From: Pseudomonas caspiana
GTDB lineage: Bacteria > Pseudomonadota > Gammaproteobacteria > Pseudomonadales > Pseudomonadaceae
NCBI RefSeq assembly: GCF_002158995.1
Contig: NZ_LOHF01000008.1
Span: forward strand, 137,479 to 201,478
Length of the DNA stretch: 64,000 nt
Reading direction: 5' to 3'
The translations under genes and the position numbers were made by a program. Shown here piece by piece: positions 25,026-34,396 of this stretch. Below the pieces are notes generated by a model, which saw only the letters and a list, made by a program, of their open reading frames with translations, made no database searches and was not told where the DNA came from. Numbering within the stretch: position 1 is the stretch's first letter; every line of letters begins with the position of its first letter.

Positions 25026-28000
25026 TTGCCTACTTTTCCGGTCGATCCAGGCGGTGACGAGCGCTTGTCCCATGTGCTGGATGCCAGTGAGCGTCTGGTT
25101 ATGGCTGGATCGGTGGAAGAGGTCGTTGCCGTGCTTCGCGATACCGCGCGTGTTGCTGTCGGAGCGGAGGGCGTTGCAGTCGTCATTGAGCATGACGGGC
25201 GTTGTTCTTATGTGGCCGAAGACGCTGTGTCTGCGCTGTGGCAAGGGCAGACTTTTCCTGCCGACCACTGCATTTCGGGGTGGGTGATGCACCACGGCGA
25301 GACGGTCGCCATCCCCGACGTCCGCCTCGACCCGCGCATTCCGCAGGATGCCTATTCGCCGACGTTCGTGCGTAGCATGGTGATGGTGCCTATCGGACGA
25401 CCTGTTCCGGTCGCGGCGCTCGGAGCTTACTGGTCGGAGGTCCGTACCCACGACCCCGACACGATCAAACGGCTGGAAAGTCTGGCGCGCCTGGCGACGA
25501 TTGCCATTGAGAATGCACGGCTTACTCAAGCACGTAATCGCGCCGCTGCACTTGGGGCTGCACAGAACCGCATCTTGAAACTGGCCGTCGAAGAGACACC
25601 GCTCAATGTCGCGCTGGATGCGATCGTCCGCGAGGTCGAAGCGCTGTCCACCTCCCGTTTTCTGGGAAGCATCTTGCTCCTGAACGAGCAGGGCCAGCAG
25701 CTGCAGCATTGCGCAGGACCGAGTCTTCCCGCTGCATTCAATGACACCATAAAAGACATCAGCATTGGTTCGGGCCCAGGCTTGAGCGGCACCACGAGGT
25801 TGCGCAACGAGCCGGTACTTGTGTCCGATATCGCGAACGACCCGCTATGGGCCGGGTTCCGTGAGAAGGCCATCGGACATGGCCTGCACGTTTGCAAGTC
25901 ATTCCCGATCCGTTCGGCGCAGGGCGCAGTGCTTGGCACTTTTGTCATGTACCACTATGAGCCGCGCGAGCTGTTGGCGACGGATATTCAGATCGTCGAC
26001 TTCGTTGTCCAGACGATCGGGCTTGTCGTCCATCGCGTTCAAGCGAAGGCCGCTATCCGGATCAGCGAGGCGCGCTACCGCCAGATCGTCGAGGGCGCCG
26101 AGGACTTCGCGATTATTACCTTCGATGCACGAGGAGCCGTCAGCAGTTGGAGCATCGGTGCCCAGGGAATTATCGGCTACCACGCCGAAGAGGTGATGGG
26201 GCGCGAGGGCGACCTCTTTTACACAGACATGGACCAGGCTGAGCGTGTGTTCCACGACGAGCTCAAAATCGCCCAGGATCAGGGGCGGGCGGTCAACGAA
26301 CGCTGGCACGTGCGCAAGGATGGTACGCGCTTCTGGGGCTCGGGGCTGATGATGCCGCTCGCCATGGATCATGGCGGTTTTGTGAAGATATTTCGCGACC
26401 GCACGACCGAGCACCAGGCGGAAGCTGCGCTGGAAGAGAGCGCGGCGCGACTGCGCTTTTTTGATGAACTCGACAGTCGGCTTTTTAACATCCGCCATGC
26501 AGAAGACGCGATGTTTGCGGCGACCGAGCTGCTGGGACGGACGTTAAACGTATCGCGCTGCGCCTATGCCGACGTCGATATCGACCACGACCGGTTCTGG
26601 ATTCGCAGTGACTACAATGCGCCCGGCATCCAGAGTTCGGCGGGCACCTATAGCCTCGACCTTTTTGGACCGCGGGCTGCGGATGACATGCGCGCCGGCT
26701 GTACGCTGATCATACGTGACGTCATCGCAGAGCTTGATCGCGGCGCGGGCCTTGAGACCTTTCGGGCCATCGGCATCGACGCGATCATCTGCTGCCCGCT
26801 TGTAAAGGATGGCCGACTCACGGCAATGATGGCCGTTCATCAAAACCAGCCGCGCGACTGGCAGCCGTCCGAAATATTACTGGTCAGGGAAGTTGTCGAG
26901 CGCTGTTGGGCGCATGTCGAACGGGTGGGCGCCGAGATGCGTCTGCGCGAGAGCGAGGAGCGACTGCGCCTTGCCGTTGAAAACGCCGATATTGGTTTCT
27001 GGGACGTGGATATCGTTCATGACACGCTTATCTGGCCGCCACAGACCAAGGCGATGTTCGGTATCTCGCCCGACGTGCCGGTCACATTGCAGAACTTCTA
27101 TGAAGGCCTGCATCCCGAGGATCGAGCAGCAACGACCGAGGCCTTCGCAGCGGCTGTCGACCCCGAGCGCCGCGCGCTCTACGAAGTGGACTACCGCACG
27201 ATTGGCCGGGAGGATGGCATTGTTCGCTGGGTGGCGGCCAAGGGCCGGGCAGTGTTCGATGCGGCTGACCGCTGCCTGCGCTTTACCGGCACGGTGGTGG
27301 ATGTCACCGCCCGCAAGGCTGCCGAGGAGGAGCTGCGCGAGCTCAATGCCACGCTTGAGGCGAGGGTAGCCCAGGCTATCGCCGAGCGGGAAGAGGTCCA
27401 ACAGGCGTTGCGTCAGAGTCAAAAAATGGAAGCCATGGGGCAGCTTACTGGCGGCGTAGCTCATGACTTTAACAACCTGCTGACCCCAATCGTCGGCACG
27501 CTGGACATGCTCCAGCGCAGAGGCGTGGGCGGCGAGCGGGAACAGCGACTGATCTCTGGAGCCTTGCAGTCGGCCGATCGTGCGAAGACGCTCGTGCAGA
27601 GATTGCTTGCCTTCGCTCGCCGTCAACCGCTCCAGGCGGTTCCCGTCGACGTGGCGAAGCTGGTGAGCGACATGGGCGACCTCGTAGCCAGCACCACCGG
27701 TCCGCAAATCAGGGTAGTCGTCGATGCTCCGGAGGATCTGCCTGCGGCGATGGCGGATCCGAACCAGCTCGAGATGGCACTCCTGAATCTCTCCGTGAAC
27801 GCGCGCGACGCGATGCTTGAAGGGGGGACGATGAGGATATCGGCCATCACGGAGTTGGTCGGTAATGGCCACCGCTCGAAGCTTCCGGCGGGCGAGTATC
27901 TTTGTCTGTCTGTCGCGGACACCGGCACGGGTATGGACGCCGCCACGCTCGCCCGGGCGGTGGAACCGTTCTTCTCGACCAAGGGCGTCGGCAAAGGAAC

Positions 28001-28520
28001 TGGTCTGGGCCTCTCGATGGTGCATGGACTGGCATCCCAGTTGAACGGTGCGCTCACTATTCAGAGCTTGCCTGGTCTGGGGACTAACGTGGAGCTTTGG
28101 CTTCCACGCAGCATGGCCGTGCCGACAGCGGCCTTGCGTGTTGTCGAAATTCTGGAGCGTCAATCGGTGCGTGGTGTTGCGCTGTTGGTCGACGACGAAG
28201 AGCTTGTACGCGCAAGCACTTCGTACATGCTGGCTGACTTGGGCTACCGCGTGATCGAGGCCGCGTCGGGCGAGGAGGCTTTGCACCTGCTGCACACCGG
28301 GCAGCCATTCAATCTGCTCGTTACGGACCATCTGATGCCGGGCATCAGTGGGACCGATCTTGCCAGGGCAGTCAGTACTTCCCGGCCTGGGACTGCGATC
28401 CTCCTCGTTTCTGGTTATGCCGAACGAGAAGGACTGGACCCGGATATCCCGCGGCTTACCAAGCCGTTCCGCAAGGACGAGCTTGCGGCAAGCCTGTCTC
28501 TGCTGGGGGGCGAGTCTTGA
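25026..28520 (+). CDS. hybrid sensor histidine kinase (multi-GAF/PAS)
   Basis: 1164 residues from TTG 25026, supported by GGGAG six bases upstream. Domains in order: GAF (about 10-165), GAF (190-345), PAS (350-465), GAF (475-635), PAS (645-770), coiled coil, HisKA with phospho-acceptor His813 in G-G-V-A-H-D-F-N-N-L, HATPase with N-A-R-D-A-M and G-T-G-L-G-L-S boxes, and a receiver with Asp1101 in V-T-D-H-L-M-P-G. There are no membrane segments, so it senses a cytoplasmic signal. No response-regulator gene is adjacent. The style is close to the kinase at 47830-50859. Confidence 0.87.
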   Translation: MPTFPVDPGGDERLSHVLDASERLVMAGSVEEVVAVLRDTARVAVGAEGVAVVIEHDGRCSYVAEDAVSALWQGQTFPADHCISGWVMHHGETVAIPDVRLDPRIPQDAYSPTFVRSMVMVPIGRPVPVAALGAYWSEVRTHDPDTIKRLESLARLATIAIENARLTQARNRAAALGAAQNRILKLAVEETPLNVALDAIVREVEALSTSRFLGSILLLNEQGQQLQHCAGPSLPAAFNDTIKDISIGSGPGLSGTTRLRNEPVLVSDIANDPLWAGFREKAIGHGLHVCKSFPIRSAQGAVLGTFVMYHYEPRELLATDIQIVDFVVQTIGLVVHRVQAKAAIRISEARYRQIVEGAEDFAIITFDARGAVSSWSIGAQGIIGYHAEEVMGREGDLFYTDMDQAERVFHDELKIAQDQGRAVNERWHVRKDGTRFWGSGLMMPLAMDHGGFVKIFRDRTTEHQAEAALEESAARLRFFDELDSRLFNIRHAEDAMFAATELLGRTLNVSRCAYADVDIDHDRFWIRSDYNAPGIQSSAGTYSLDLFGPRAADDMRAGCTLIIRDVIAELDRGAGLETFRAIGIDAIICCPLVKDGRLTAMMAVHQNQPRDWQPSEILLVREVVERCWAHVERVGAEMRLRESEERLRLAVENADIGFWDVDIVHDTLIWPPQTKAMFGISPDVPVTLQNFYEGLHPEDRAATTEAFAAAVDPERRALYEVDYRTIGREDGIVRWVAAKGRAVFDAADRCLRFTGTVVDVTARKAAEEELRELNATLEARVAQAIAEREEVQQALRQSQKMEAMGQLTGGVAHDFNNLLTPIVGTLDMLQRRGVGGEREQRLISGALQSADRAKTLVQRLLAFARRQPLQAVPVDVAKLVSDMGDLVASTTGPQIRVVVDAPEDLPAAMADPNQLEMALLNLSVNARDAMLEGGTMRISAITELVGNGHRSKLPAGEYLCLSVADTGTGMDAATLARAVEPFFSTKGVGKGTGLGLSMVHGLASQLNGALTIQSLPGLGTNVELWLPRSMAVPTAALRVVEILERQSVRGVALLVDDEELVRASTSYMLADLGYRVIEAASGEEALHLLHTGQPFNLLVTDHLMPGISGTDLARAVSTSRPGTAILLVSGYAEREGLDPDIPRLTKPFRKDELAASLSLLGGES

Positions 28521-28660
28521 GGCGGCCAGGGGCTTCAAGTCAGATGCCGTCTCAACGTCCTGCTCTGCCAAAGAATGGCCGACTACGGTTTTGAAAGAAC
28601 TGCGGCTTTTTTCATTCGGCAGATATGAGTGCGCTGTTTTTGTTGGATAGCCCGGTTTGC

Positions 28661-29149
28661 CTATTGCGCAGAAAACACTACCCGAGCGCTGTGACGGCCA
28701 AGCACCCGAGCCAGATCGTCTACATCTTCAACCCGGCCAATACGGGTGTAAGAGTAGGGCGAGTCAAAGGTCAGATAAAACAGTACCAAAGTACTCGAGC
28801 CGTACAGCATGAGATCACCGTTATGGATCACACCTGGACGGTACGGTTGCGTGGGTAGCTTGTGCGCGAGGGTTACGTGTTTCTCGTTGCTGTTCAGGTC
28901 AGGCATGTCCAGGCTGAGCGGTAGTCTCGCCGCGAATGCCCGGCTGGTCTCGTTGTCAGCCAGGATGATTGAGAACCGGCGTTGGCCAACAGTCATCCAG
29001 ACGCGTTGCTCATTTGCTCGTGTGGACGTCGCGGTTGTCTGCGCGATGGCTGAGGCTGGAATGACCGTAGTGCCGAGCATCAGCAGCCCCAGTAGCAGGC
29101 GCGGGGTACTCAGGCGCAAGTACCGTAGATGACCGTTTTTCTTGCTCAT
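28661..29149 (-). CDS. exported cyclophilin-like fold protein
   Basis: 162 residues. A signal peptide covers about residues 1-36 (basic start, hydrophobic L-L-L-G-L-L-M-L, cleavage near A-I-A-Q). The mature part matches the Cyclophil_like2 family: M-T-V-G-Q-R-R-F-S-I-I-L-A-D-N, F-A-A-R-L-P-L-S-L-D-M, G-D-L-M-L-Y-G-S-S-T-L-V-L-F-Y and Y-T-R-I-G-R-V. Family members are often found near reductases or MFS pumps; the role is unclear. It lies 46 bp downstream of the MFS gene on the same strand. Confidence 0.8.
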   Translation of the reverse strand: MSKKNGHLRYLRLSTPRLLLGLLMLGTTVIPASAIAQTTATSTRANEQRVWMTVGQRRFSIILADNETSRAFAARLPLSLDMPDLNSNEKHVTLAHKLPTQPYRPGVIHNGDLMLYGSSTLVLFYLTFDSPYSYTRIGRVEDVDDLARVLGRHSARVVFSAQ

Positions 29150-29195
29150 GAACGTCTCCTTCGAGTCAGCACAGAGGTTCTACTGCGCTGACGAG

Positions 29196-30407
29196 TCAGC
29201 TCACCGTTTCGGCGCTCATCAACGACTGGCGGGATGCTGCCCGTGCCGCCATCAGCGCGAAAACTGCGGCAACCACCAGCAACGTCGCGCTCAGTTCAAA
29301 AGTTGCCCTGTAGCCACTCAGGTCGAACACAACGCCGCCTACTGTGGCGCCTAGTGCGATTGCCAACTGAACAATAGCGACCATCAGGCCGCCGCCTGCT
29401 TCTGCATCGTCGGGCAGAGTTTTGGCTAGCCACGTCCACCAGCCTACGGGGGCCGCTGTGGCAACCAGGCCCCAGAGACCCAGCAATACGGTGGTCGTCA
29501 TCACCGAACTACCGAATAAAACCAGTGCCAAGGCAATCACCGCCATCAGTATCGGGATAACAATCAGCGTTCGATGCAGGCCGTTTTTCAGGAACATTTC
29601 AATCAGAAAGGTGCCCGCCAAACCCGACAGGCCCAAGATGAGCAGCATCAGTGAAAGCATGGAAACGCTGACATGCGTGACCGTTTCAAGGAATGGGCGC
29701 AAGTAAGTGAACAGCATGAACTGACCCATAAAAAACACGCTGACCGCTACCATGCCTAATGCGACGGGCATCTTTCTCATCAGGCGTAAGACGTTACTGC
29801 TGCCTTTGTTGGCGACCGATTTGATGTTGGGCAGGCTGAACAGCAGCCAGGCAGAAGCCAGCAGGGCGACCGGCACGACGCAGAAAAACGCCCCGCGCCA
29901 ACCGATCAATGCGCCCAGAAAGCTTCCCATAGGTGCTGCTATGACTGTTGCCAGCGCGTTACCGCCATTAACGATGGCCATTGCTCGTGTGACTTGGTCC
30001 TCCGGCACCAGACGCATTGCGGTCGCTGCCGACAGTGACCAGAACCCACCGATGGCGACGCCGATCAGCGCGCGTCCGGCCATGAATATGGTGTAGGTAG
30101 GCGCAAACGCCACGACGGTGCCCGAGACGATCATCAACAGGGTGAGCGACAGCAGCAACGGCTTGCGGTTAACCCGCGTCGCCACCGTCGGGATCAACAG
30201 GCTGGTGAACAAGGCGAACAGGCCGGACACGGAGATGCCTTGCCCTGCTTGTCCCTCGGTAATACCCAGGTCGGCAGCGATAGGTGTCAGCAGGCTGACC
30301 GGCATGAACTCTGAGGCCACTAGCGCAAATGCAGCAAGCGACATCGCCAGAACAGCGCCCCAGGAGTGCGCGCTGTCCTGTCGGGTTGGGAGAGAGGTAT
30401 CGGTCAT
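29196..30407 (-). CDS. MFS transporter, drug-efflux (DHA1) type
   Basis: 403 residues from ATG 30407; the longer frame to 30545 is rejected because its leader is polar. Twelve helices can be drawn, beginning A-V-L-A-M-S-L-A-A-F-A-L-V-A-S-E-F-M-P, a signature of the NepI/YdhP/SotB-like branch. The cargo may be purine ribosides, sugars or drugs. It is divergent from an AraC regulator and is followed by the cyclophilin-like gene. Confidence 0.85.
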   Translation of the reverse strand: MTDTSLPTRQDSAHSWGAVLAMSLAAFALVASEFMPVSLLTPIAADLGITEGQAGQGISVSGLFALFTSLLIPTVATRVNRKPLLLSLTLLMIVSGTVVAFAPTYTIFMAGRALIGVAIGGFWSLSAATAMRLVPEDQVTRAMAIVNGGNALATVIAAPMGSFLGALIGWRGAFFCVVPVALLASAWLLFSLPNIKSVANKGSSNVLRLMRKMPVALGMVAVSVFFMGQFMLFTYLRPFLETVTHVSVSMLSLMLLILGLSGLAGTFLIEMFLKNGLHRTLIVIPILMAVIALALVLFGSSVMTTTVLLGLWGLVATAAPVGWWTWLAKTLPDDAEAGGGLMVAIVQLAIALGATVGGVVFDLSGYRATFELSATLLVVAAVFALMAARAASRQSLMSAETVS

Positions 30408-30643
30408 TGGCTGATGGATCCTTGAAGATTTGAAGCGTTGCAGCAGAGTCGATGCTGCAAAAGTGGAACGGTGGGTTGGAGGTTTTGCGCACAGCACCTT
30501 ATGGCGGCCTATTTTCCCGGGCCCCATGCGAGCTTTGTAGTGCATTCCAATGAGTTACTTGCCCGATCCTCTGAGTCTCTGTTTTTTTGCAGGACGTCCG
30601 AATATCGCCGGGTTAGAGTTCAGGGAAGAGGTGCGAGACGAAT

Positions 30644-31591
30644 ATGGCGATCAATCAGAACACTGCTGCTCAACACTCATCGACACAGGAAAGGCTGGCG
30701 CAAATTATTGGCGACCGAATTGCCAGACCGGGTGATTTCGGCACAGCCATTGAAGGGCTTGGTTTCTTCCGGCGTGAACATCCATCGTCACCGGTGGTGT
30801 GCATGGTCGAGCCGAGCATCATCCTCGTCGCCCATGGCGAGAAGCAGCTGTGGGTCGGCGGCGAGGGATATCCGTACGACACATCGCGATTCCTGATCAC
30901 CTCGCTGGATTTGCCTGCCAATTCAGAGGTACTCGCAGCAAGCCCGGCGCAACCGTGCCTTGGGCTGACATTGAAGCTGGATGTGCGCATGCTGGCTGAG
31001 CTGGTGGCGCAGGGCGGCCTGTCGCCGGTTCGGGATCGATCGGTTGTGGCGGGCGTTGGCATCGGCTCTGTGACCGATGCGTTATTGGCGTCTTTCGAGC
31101 GCTTGTTGGCGTTGCTGGAGGAGCCCGAAGCCATTCCGATTCTGGCTCCGCTGATCAAGCGTGAAATTCACTACCGACTATTGATGAGTGACCAAGCGAA
31201 CAGGCTGCGGCAGATTACAGCGGTTGACGGGCAGGGCTATCGCATCGCCAAAGCGATTGACTGGCTGAAACTGAATTACACCTCTGCGCTGCGCGTCGAC
31301 GAACTTGCAGCACGTGTGCAAATGAGTGCCGCAACCTTTCACCATCACTTCCGTCAGCTCACCGCCATGAGCCCTTTGCAGTACCAGAAATGGCTGCGTC
31401 TGAACGAAGCACGACGCTTGATGCTTAATGAACACAAGGACGTATCCACTGCGGCCTTCAAGGTCGGCTACGAAAGCCCCTCCCAGTTCAGCCGCGAATA
31501 CAGCCGCCTGTTCGGCGTGCCTCCCAAGCGCGATATCACGGTATTGAGGGGGCAGGGTGAGGTAGTTGAGGGGCGGGAGAGTGGTACTTGA
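30644..31591 (+). CDS. AraC-family regulator (AraC_N type)
   Basis: 315 residues. The N-terminal half is the AraC_N sensor found in YqhC-like proteins (I-I-L-V-A-H-G-E-K-Q-L-W-V-G-G-E-G-Y-x-Y-D). The C-terminal half carries two helix-turn-helix segments (L-A-A-R-V-Q-M-S-A-A-T-F-H-H-H-F, and A-A-F-K-V-G-Y-E-S-P-S-Q-F-S-R-E-Y). YqhC relatives sense aldehydes and activate neighbouring oxidoreductases. Here it is divergent from the MFS pump and is likely its regulator. Confidence 0.87.
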   Translation: MAINQNTAAQHSSTQERLAQIIGDRIARPGDFGTAIEGLGFFRREHPSSPVVCMVEPSIILVAHGEKQLWVGGEGYPYDTSRFLITSLDLPANSEVLAASPAQPCLGLTLKLDVRMLAELVAQGGLSPVRDRSVVAGVGIGSVTDALLASFERLLALLEEPEAIPILAPLIKREIHYRLLMSDQANRLRQITAVDGQGYRIAKAIDWLKLNYTSALRVDELAARVQMSAATFHHHFRQLTAMSPLQYQKWLRLNEARRLMLNEHKDVSTAAFKVGYESPSQFSREYSRLFGVPPKRDITVLRGQGEVVEGRESGT

Positions 31592-31720
31592 ATACCATTG
31601 AATGCCGTGGATACAGGCGGATTAAGTGGTTGATATCAGGCTGCTTTCTCATTCTGTTTTCGCGTATATGAATTCAGAGTAAAGTGCCGCGATCGCGTGT
31701 TCCCAAAGTAAGGAGACTTT

Positions 31721-32032
31721 ATGAATTTTCCGGATTCCCGTATGTACCACACCACAGAAGGCGTCAGCGATGAGCAGTTCAGCGCCTGTAAAGTGGTGAT
31801 GCGCGACAATCTAATGGTGGTTGAATATGTTGATGAGGCAGGCAGCCGCAATACTTATCAGGCGGTTCAAACAGCCGATGGGCAGTTCAACATCCGTCAA
31901 GAACTTGAAGGCGACGATTATCTTTTCACTGCGACGCTTAATCGGCAGGCCGATGATCTTTATGAGGGGCAGTGGCATCAACGTTATGGTACTCAACACA
32001 AGCAGGGCACCTGGTCGATTGAGTTGGCATAA
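31721..32032 (+). CDS. small conserved-looking protein of unknown function
   Basis: 103 residues from ATG 31721, with aaggag at 31710-31715. It is mixed charged, rich in Asp/Glu/Gln, has no membrane segment or signal peptide, and the second half alternates hydrophobic and polar residues like a beta barrel (Y-Q-A-V-Q, F-N-I-R-Q-E-L, Y-L-F-T-A-T-L, Y-E-G-Q-W-H-Q-R-Y). I do not recognise a family. Confidence 0.6.
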   Translation: MNFPDSRMYHTTEGVSDEQFSACKVVMRDNLMVVEYVDEAGSRNTYQAVQTADGQFNIRQELEGDDYLFTATLNRQADDLYEGQWHQRYGTQHKQGTWSIELA

Positions 32033-32121
32033 ATAGCGGGTTGCAAGATCCAGCCATGGGGCGGTGTTGTAGAAAATTACAGGTAATGCCTGCACCGATG
32101 CCCCGGTAGGGCATCGATTAG

Positions 32122-32305
32122 TCAGGACTTTAAAAAGTCCAATTCCCAGACCAACTTCGTCAGAGGAGCACCCCGCTCAATAGGCGAGTCAGCAACGCGT
32201 TCGCGCCCAGCTCATGAAGGACCAGCGCCAACGCCGATGCCGCACTCTTTGCGATGCGGCGCGAGCATTTCTTCACCAGAGATTTGATGCTGATTCGGAC
32301 GCGTT
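32122..32305 (-). pseudogene. degenerate coding remnant, possibly of a histidine-kinase C-terminus
   Basis: In one minus-strand frame the stretch A-A-S-A-L-A-L-V-L-H-E-L-G-A-N-A-L is similar to the N-box of HWE/HisKA_2 kinases (L-x-L-H-E-L-x-T-N-A). That frame ends at TGA 32160-32162. A one-base shift continues as E-R-G-A-P-L-T-K-L-V-W-E-L-D-F to a stop at 32122. There is no start codon and no other kinase box, so this is read as a decayed fragment. The rest of the 372-bp gap (32033-32404) shows no gene. Confidence 0.3.
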
Positions 32306-32404
32306 AAAGGCGGTTGTCGGTATTTGCCTCCGCTCGCTACGGCAGGTAGACGCAATAGCGGGCAAATCTTACCCTCGTGCTTTCGGCCAACTGAGGGTTG
32401 AAGC

Positions 32405-33034
32405 ATGTACACGCTTTTTGGGGCAAAGAGGTCCGGTTCGGCCGCTATCGAGACAGCGCTGGAATATTGCGGTGCCGAGTACCGCTTGGTGACAGCCAGT
32501 TCCTGGGAGGAGGGCAGTGGCCGTGATGAACTGCGTCGGCTCAATCCGTTACTGCAAGTGCCGACTCTGGTTTTACCCGACGGCACCGTGCTGACCGAGA
32601 GCGCCGCGATATTGACCTGTCTCGGGTTGGAGTTTCCTGCCTCGGGACTGCTGTCCTTTAATCCGTATGAACGAGCCCTGCAACTGCGAAGTCTGGCTTA
32701 CATCGCCGCCAACTGTTATGCAGCCATTGGCGTTATCGATTACCCGGAGCGCTGGTTGTCTGCCGCGAATAAAGATCAGTTACAGCACCTGGTTAACGGT
32801 GCAACGTCCCGGCTGTATGAGCACTGGGACGCTTTCAGTGATGTATTTGAAAATACCTCGGCGTGGCGACCTGAAGAGCCCGGTGCCGTCGAGATTCTCG
32901 CTTGTGTCGTTACGCGCTGGGCCAGTGCTCGTGAACACCTGCAAACATCACGGCCGGGGTTTCATGCCGCGCTATTGGACATTGATCGGCATGCTGCTGT
33001 TTGTTCGGTGCTTCAGAGGCATTGGGGGAATTAG
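32405..33034 (+). CDS. glutathione S-transferase family protein
   Basis: 209 residues. The N-terminal thioredoxin-like domain (1-80) has M-Y-T-L-F-G-A-K-R-S-G-S-A-A-I-E-T-A-L, N-P-L-L-Q-V-P-T-L-V-L-P and L-T-E-S-A-A-I-L, where the Pro and Glu-Ser bind glutathione. The C-terminal part is all-alpha and more divergent. It resembles uncharacterised Pseudomonas GSTs. The substrate is unknown, and a small unknown gene lies 49 bp downstream on the same strand. Confidence 0.83.
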   Translation: MYTLFGAKRSGSAAIETALEYCGAEYRLVTASSWEEGSGRDELRRLNPLLQVPTLVLPDGTVLTESAAILTCLGLEFPASGLLSFNPYERALQLRSLAYIAANCYAAIGVIDYPERWLSAANKDQLQHLVNGATSRLYEHWDAFSDVFENTSAWRPEEPGAVEILACVVTRWASAREHLQTSRPGFHAALLDIDRHAAVCSVLQRHWGN

Positions 33035-33083
33035 CAAGTGCGCAGGGATATCCATCATTTGATAAACGTAAGCAGGATCAGCA

Positions 33084-33431
33084 ATGAGCTTTGACATTAT
33101 CATTTTGAGACCCTCGAACGCTGATGCCGAGGACCTGAGTGCCGTCGAGAGTCTGAATGATATCGGCGCTTTGGATTCGGTTAACGCCACACTGGATTCG
33201 TTTTTTCCAGGCTGTGCTCAAGGTACGTATTCTGCAGGGCAGTTCTATAGCGTTGAATCCACTCAGAGCGGCGATCCGGTCAGTTCCGTGCACCTGACAC
33301 TCAGGTTTGGCAGCAAGTGGTCTGAAGCCGTCAACGAGGAGTTCCTCGCGCTACTGTCCACACTTTGCCAACAACTTAAGTCGCATGCATTTGCGGTATC
33401 CGACAATTCAAGAGTTGCTGCATTCTGTTAA
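33084..33431 (+). CDS. small protein of unknown function
   Basis: 115 residues from ATG 33084. It has M-S-F-D-I-I-I-L-R-P at the start, then an acidic A-E-D-L-S-A-V-E stretch and a central V-S-S-V-H-L-T-L-R-F-G strand. There are no membrane helices or signal peptide. A start of the form M-S-(F/Y)-D-(I/L) is shared with a group of small Pseudomonas proteins, but I cannot name a domain. It lies 49 bp after the GST gene. Confidence 0.62.
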   Translation: MSFDIIILRPSNADAEDLSAVESLNDIGALDSVNATLDSFFPGCAQGTYSAGQFYSVESTQSGDPVSSVHLTLRFGSKWSEAVNEEFLALLSTLCQQLKSHAFAVSDNSRVAAFC

Positions 33432-33608
33432 GGCCGCTTGGTAAACGAGATACTGAGCTTGTGTCTGCTTTCGCTTGATAGACAAGCGTCAGGCTGGCAG
33501 CGAGCCAAGGCATTTGTCGTTCAAGGTTGATATGCCCGGCATTGCTCGCCAGAATCGCGCCCCTGTCCAGCCAATCGCGCCGGACATGAGTGGTGAAAGG
33601 GGCTGCAG

Positions 33609-34304
33609 TTGAACGAACAGACATTGTCCATGCGCCTGGAGCGCGTGGCGGCGCATGTGCCAGCCGGTGCGCGGCTGGCCGATATCGGCTCGGATCACGG
33701 CTACCTGCCGGTGGCTTTGATGCGCCGTGGATCTATCGCGGCGGCCGTGGCGGGTGAAGTTGCATTGACGCCGTTTCGCTCGGCCGAACGCACGGTGCGC
33801 GAGAACGATCTGGATCAGTTGATTACCGTGCGCATGGCAGATGGTCTGGCAGCAATTCAGCCAGAGGACGGGATAACCGCAATCAGCATCTGCGGCATGG
33901 GCGGCGAAACGATCCGCGACATCCTGGACAGTGGTAAAGCGCATTTGAGTGGTGATGAGCGTCTGGTCTTGCAACCCAACGGCGGCGAGCAGCCACTGCG
34001 TCAATGGCTGATGGACAACGGTTATTGCATCCTCAGTGAGGAAGTCCTGCGGGAAAACCGTTTCGACTATGAAGTCATCGTCGCCGAGCGCGCTGGACCG
34101 GTGACGTATACCGCCGAGGAACTGTACTTCGGCCCGCTACAGATGAAAGCTCGTAGCCCGGCATTTCTGCTCAAGTGGCGACGCATGCTGCGCCATAAGC
34201 AACAGACCCTGAACCACTTTGCCCGGGCTCGGCAGGCGCTCCCCGAGCAGAAACTTGAGGACGCTGCGCGGCAGGTTCGGTGGATTACTGAATTGCTGGC
34301 GTGA
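33609..34304 (+). CDS. trmK: tRNA (adenine22-N1)-methyltransferase
   Basis: 231 residues. TTG 33609 is chosen as start: AAAGGGG lies upstream and M-N-E-Q-T-L-S-M-R-L-E-R-V-A-A-H-V-P parallels the N-terminus of Bacillus TrmK. The SAM-binding motif is L-A-D-I-G-S-D-H-G-Y-L-P (23-34), and I-C-G-M-G-G-E-T-I with L-I/V-L-Q-P-N belongs to the COG2384 catalytic region. The enzyme methylates A22 in some tRNAs. No tRNA substrate genes are in the window. Single gene. Confidence 0.88.
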   Translation: MNEQTLSMRLERVAAHVPAGARLADIGSDHGYLPVALMRRGSIAAAVAGEVALTPFRSAERTVRENDLDQLITVRMADGLAAIQPEDGITAISICGMGGETIRDILDSGKAHLSGDERLVLQPNGGEQPLRQWLMDNGYCILSEEVLRENRFDYEVIVAERAGPVTYTAEELYFGPLQMKARSPAFLLKWRRMLRHKQQTLNHFARARQALPEQKLEDAARQVRWITELLA

Positions 34305-34396
34305 GCACGTAGGGGATAGTCGAAACGAAGATGTAGCGCAGTAAACAGTGGCTGTTACCGTACAAAATTCAACTATCTAATTTGAGATGCTTTTTT

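Noticed and set aside
26877..28571. 564-residue minus-strand frame opposite the hybrid kinase
   Set aside because: It is antisense to a complete domain-rich gene; the product has no recognisable motif and the composition (Arg/His/Gln-rich) of a shadow frame.
32212..32586. 124-residue minus-strand frame overlapping the GST start
   Set aside because: Overlaps the well-supported GST gene and shows no motif; the remnant noted at 32122-32305 is in another frame.
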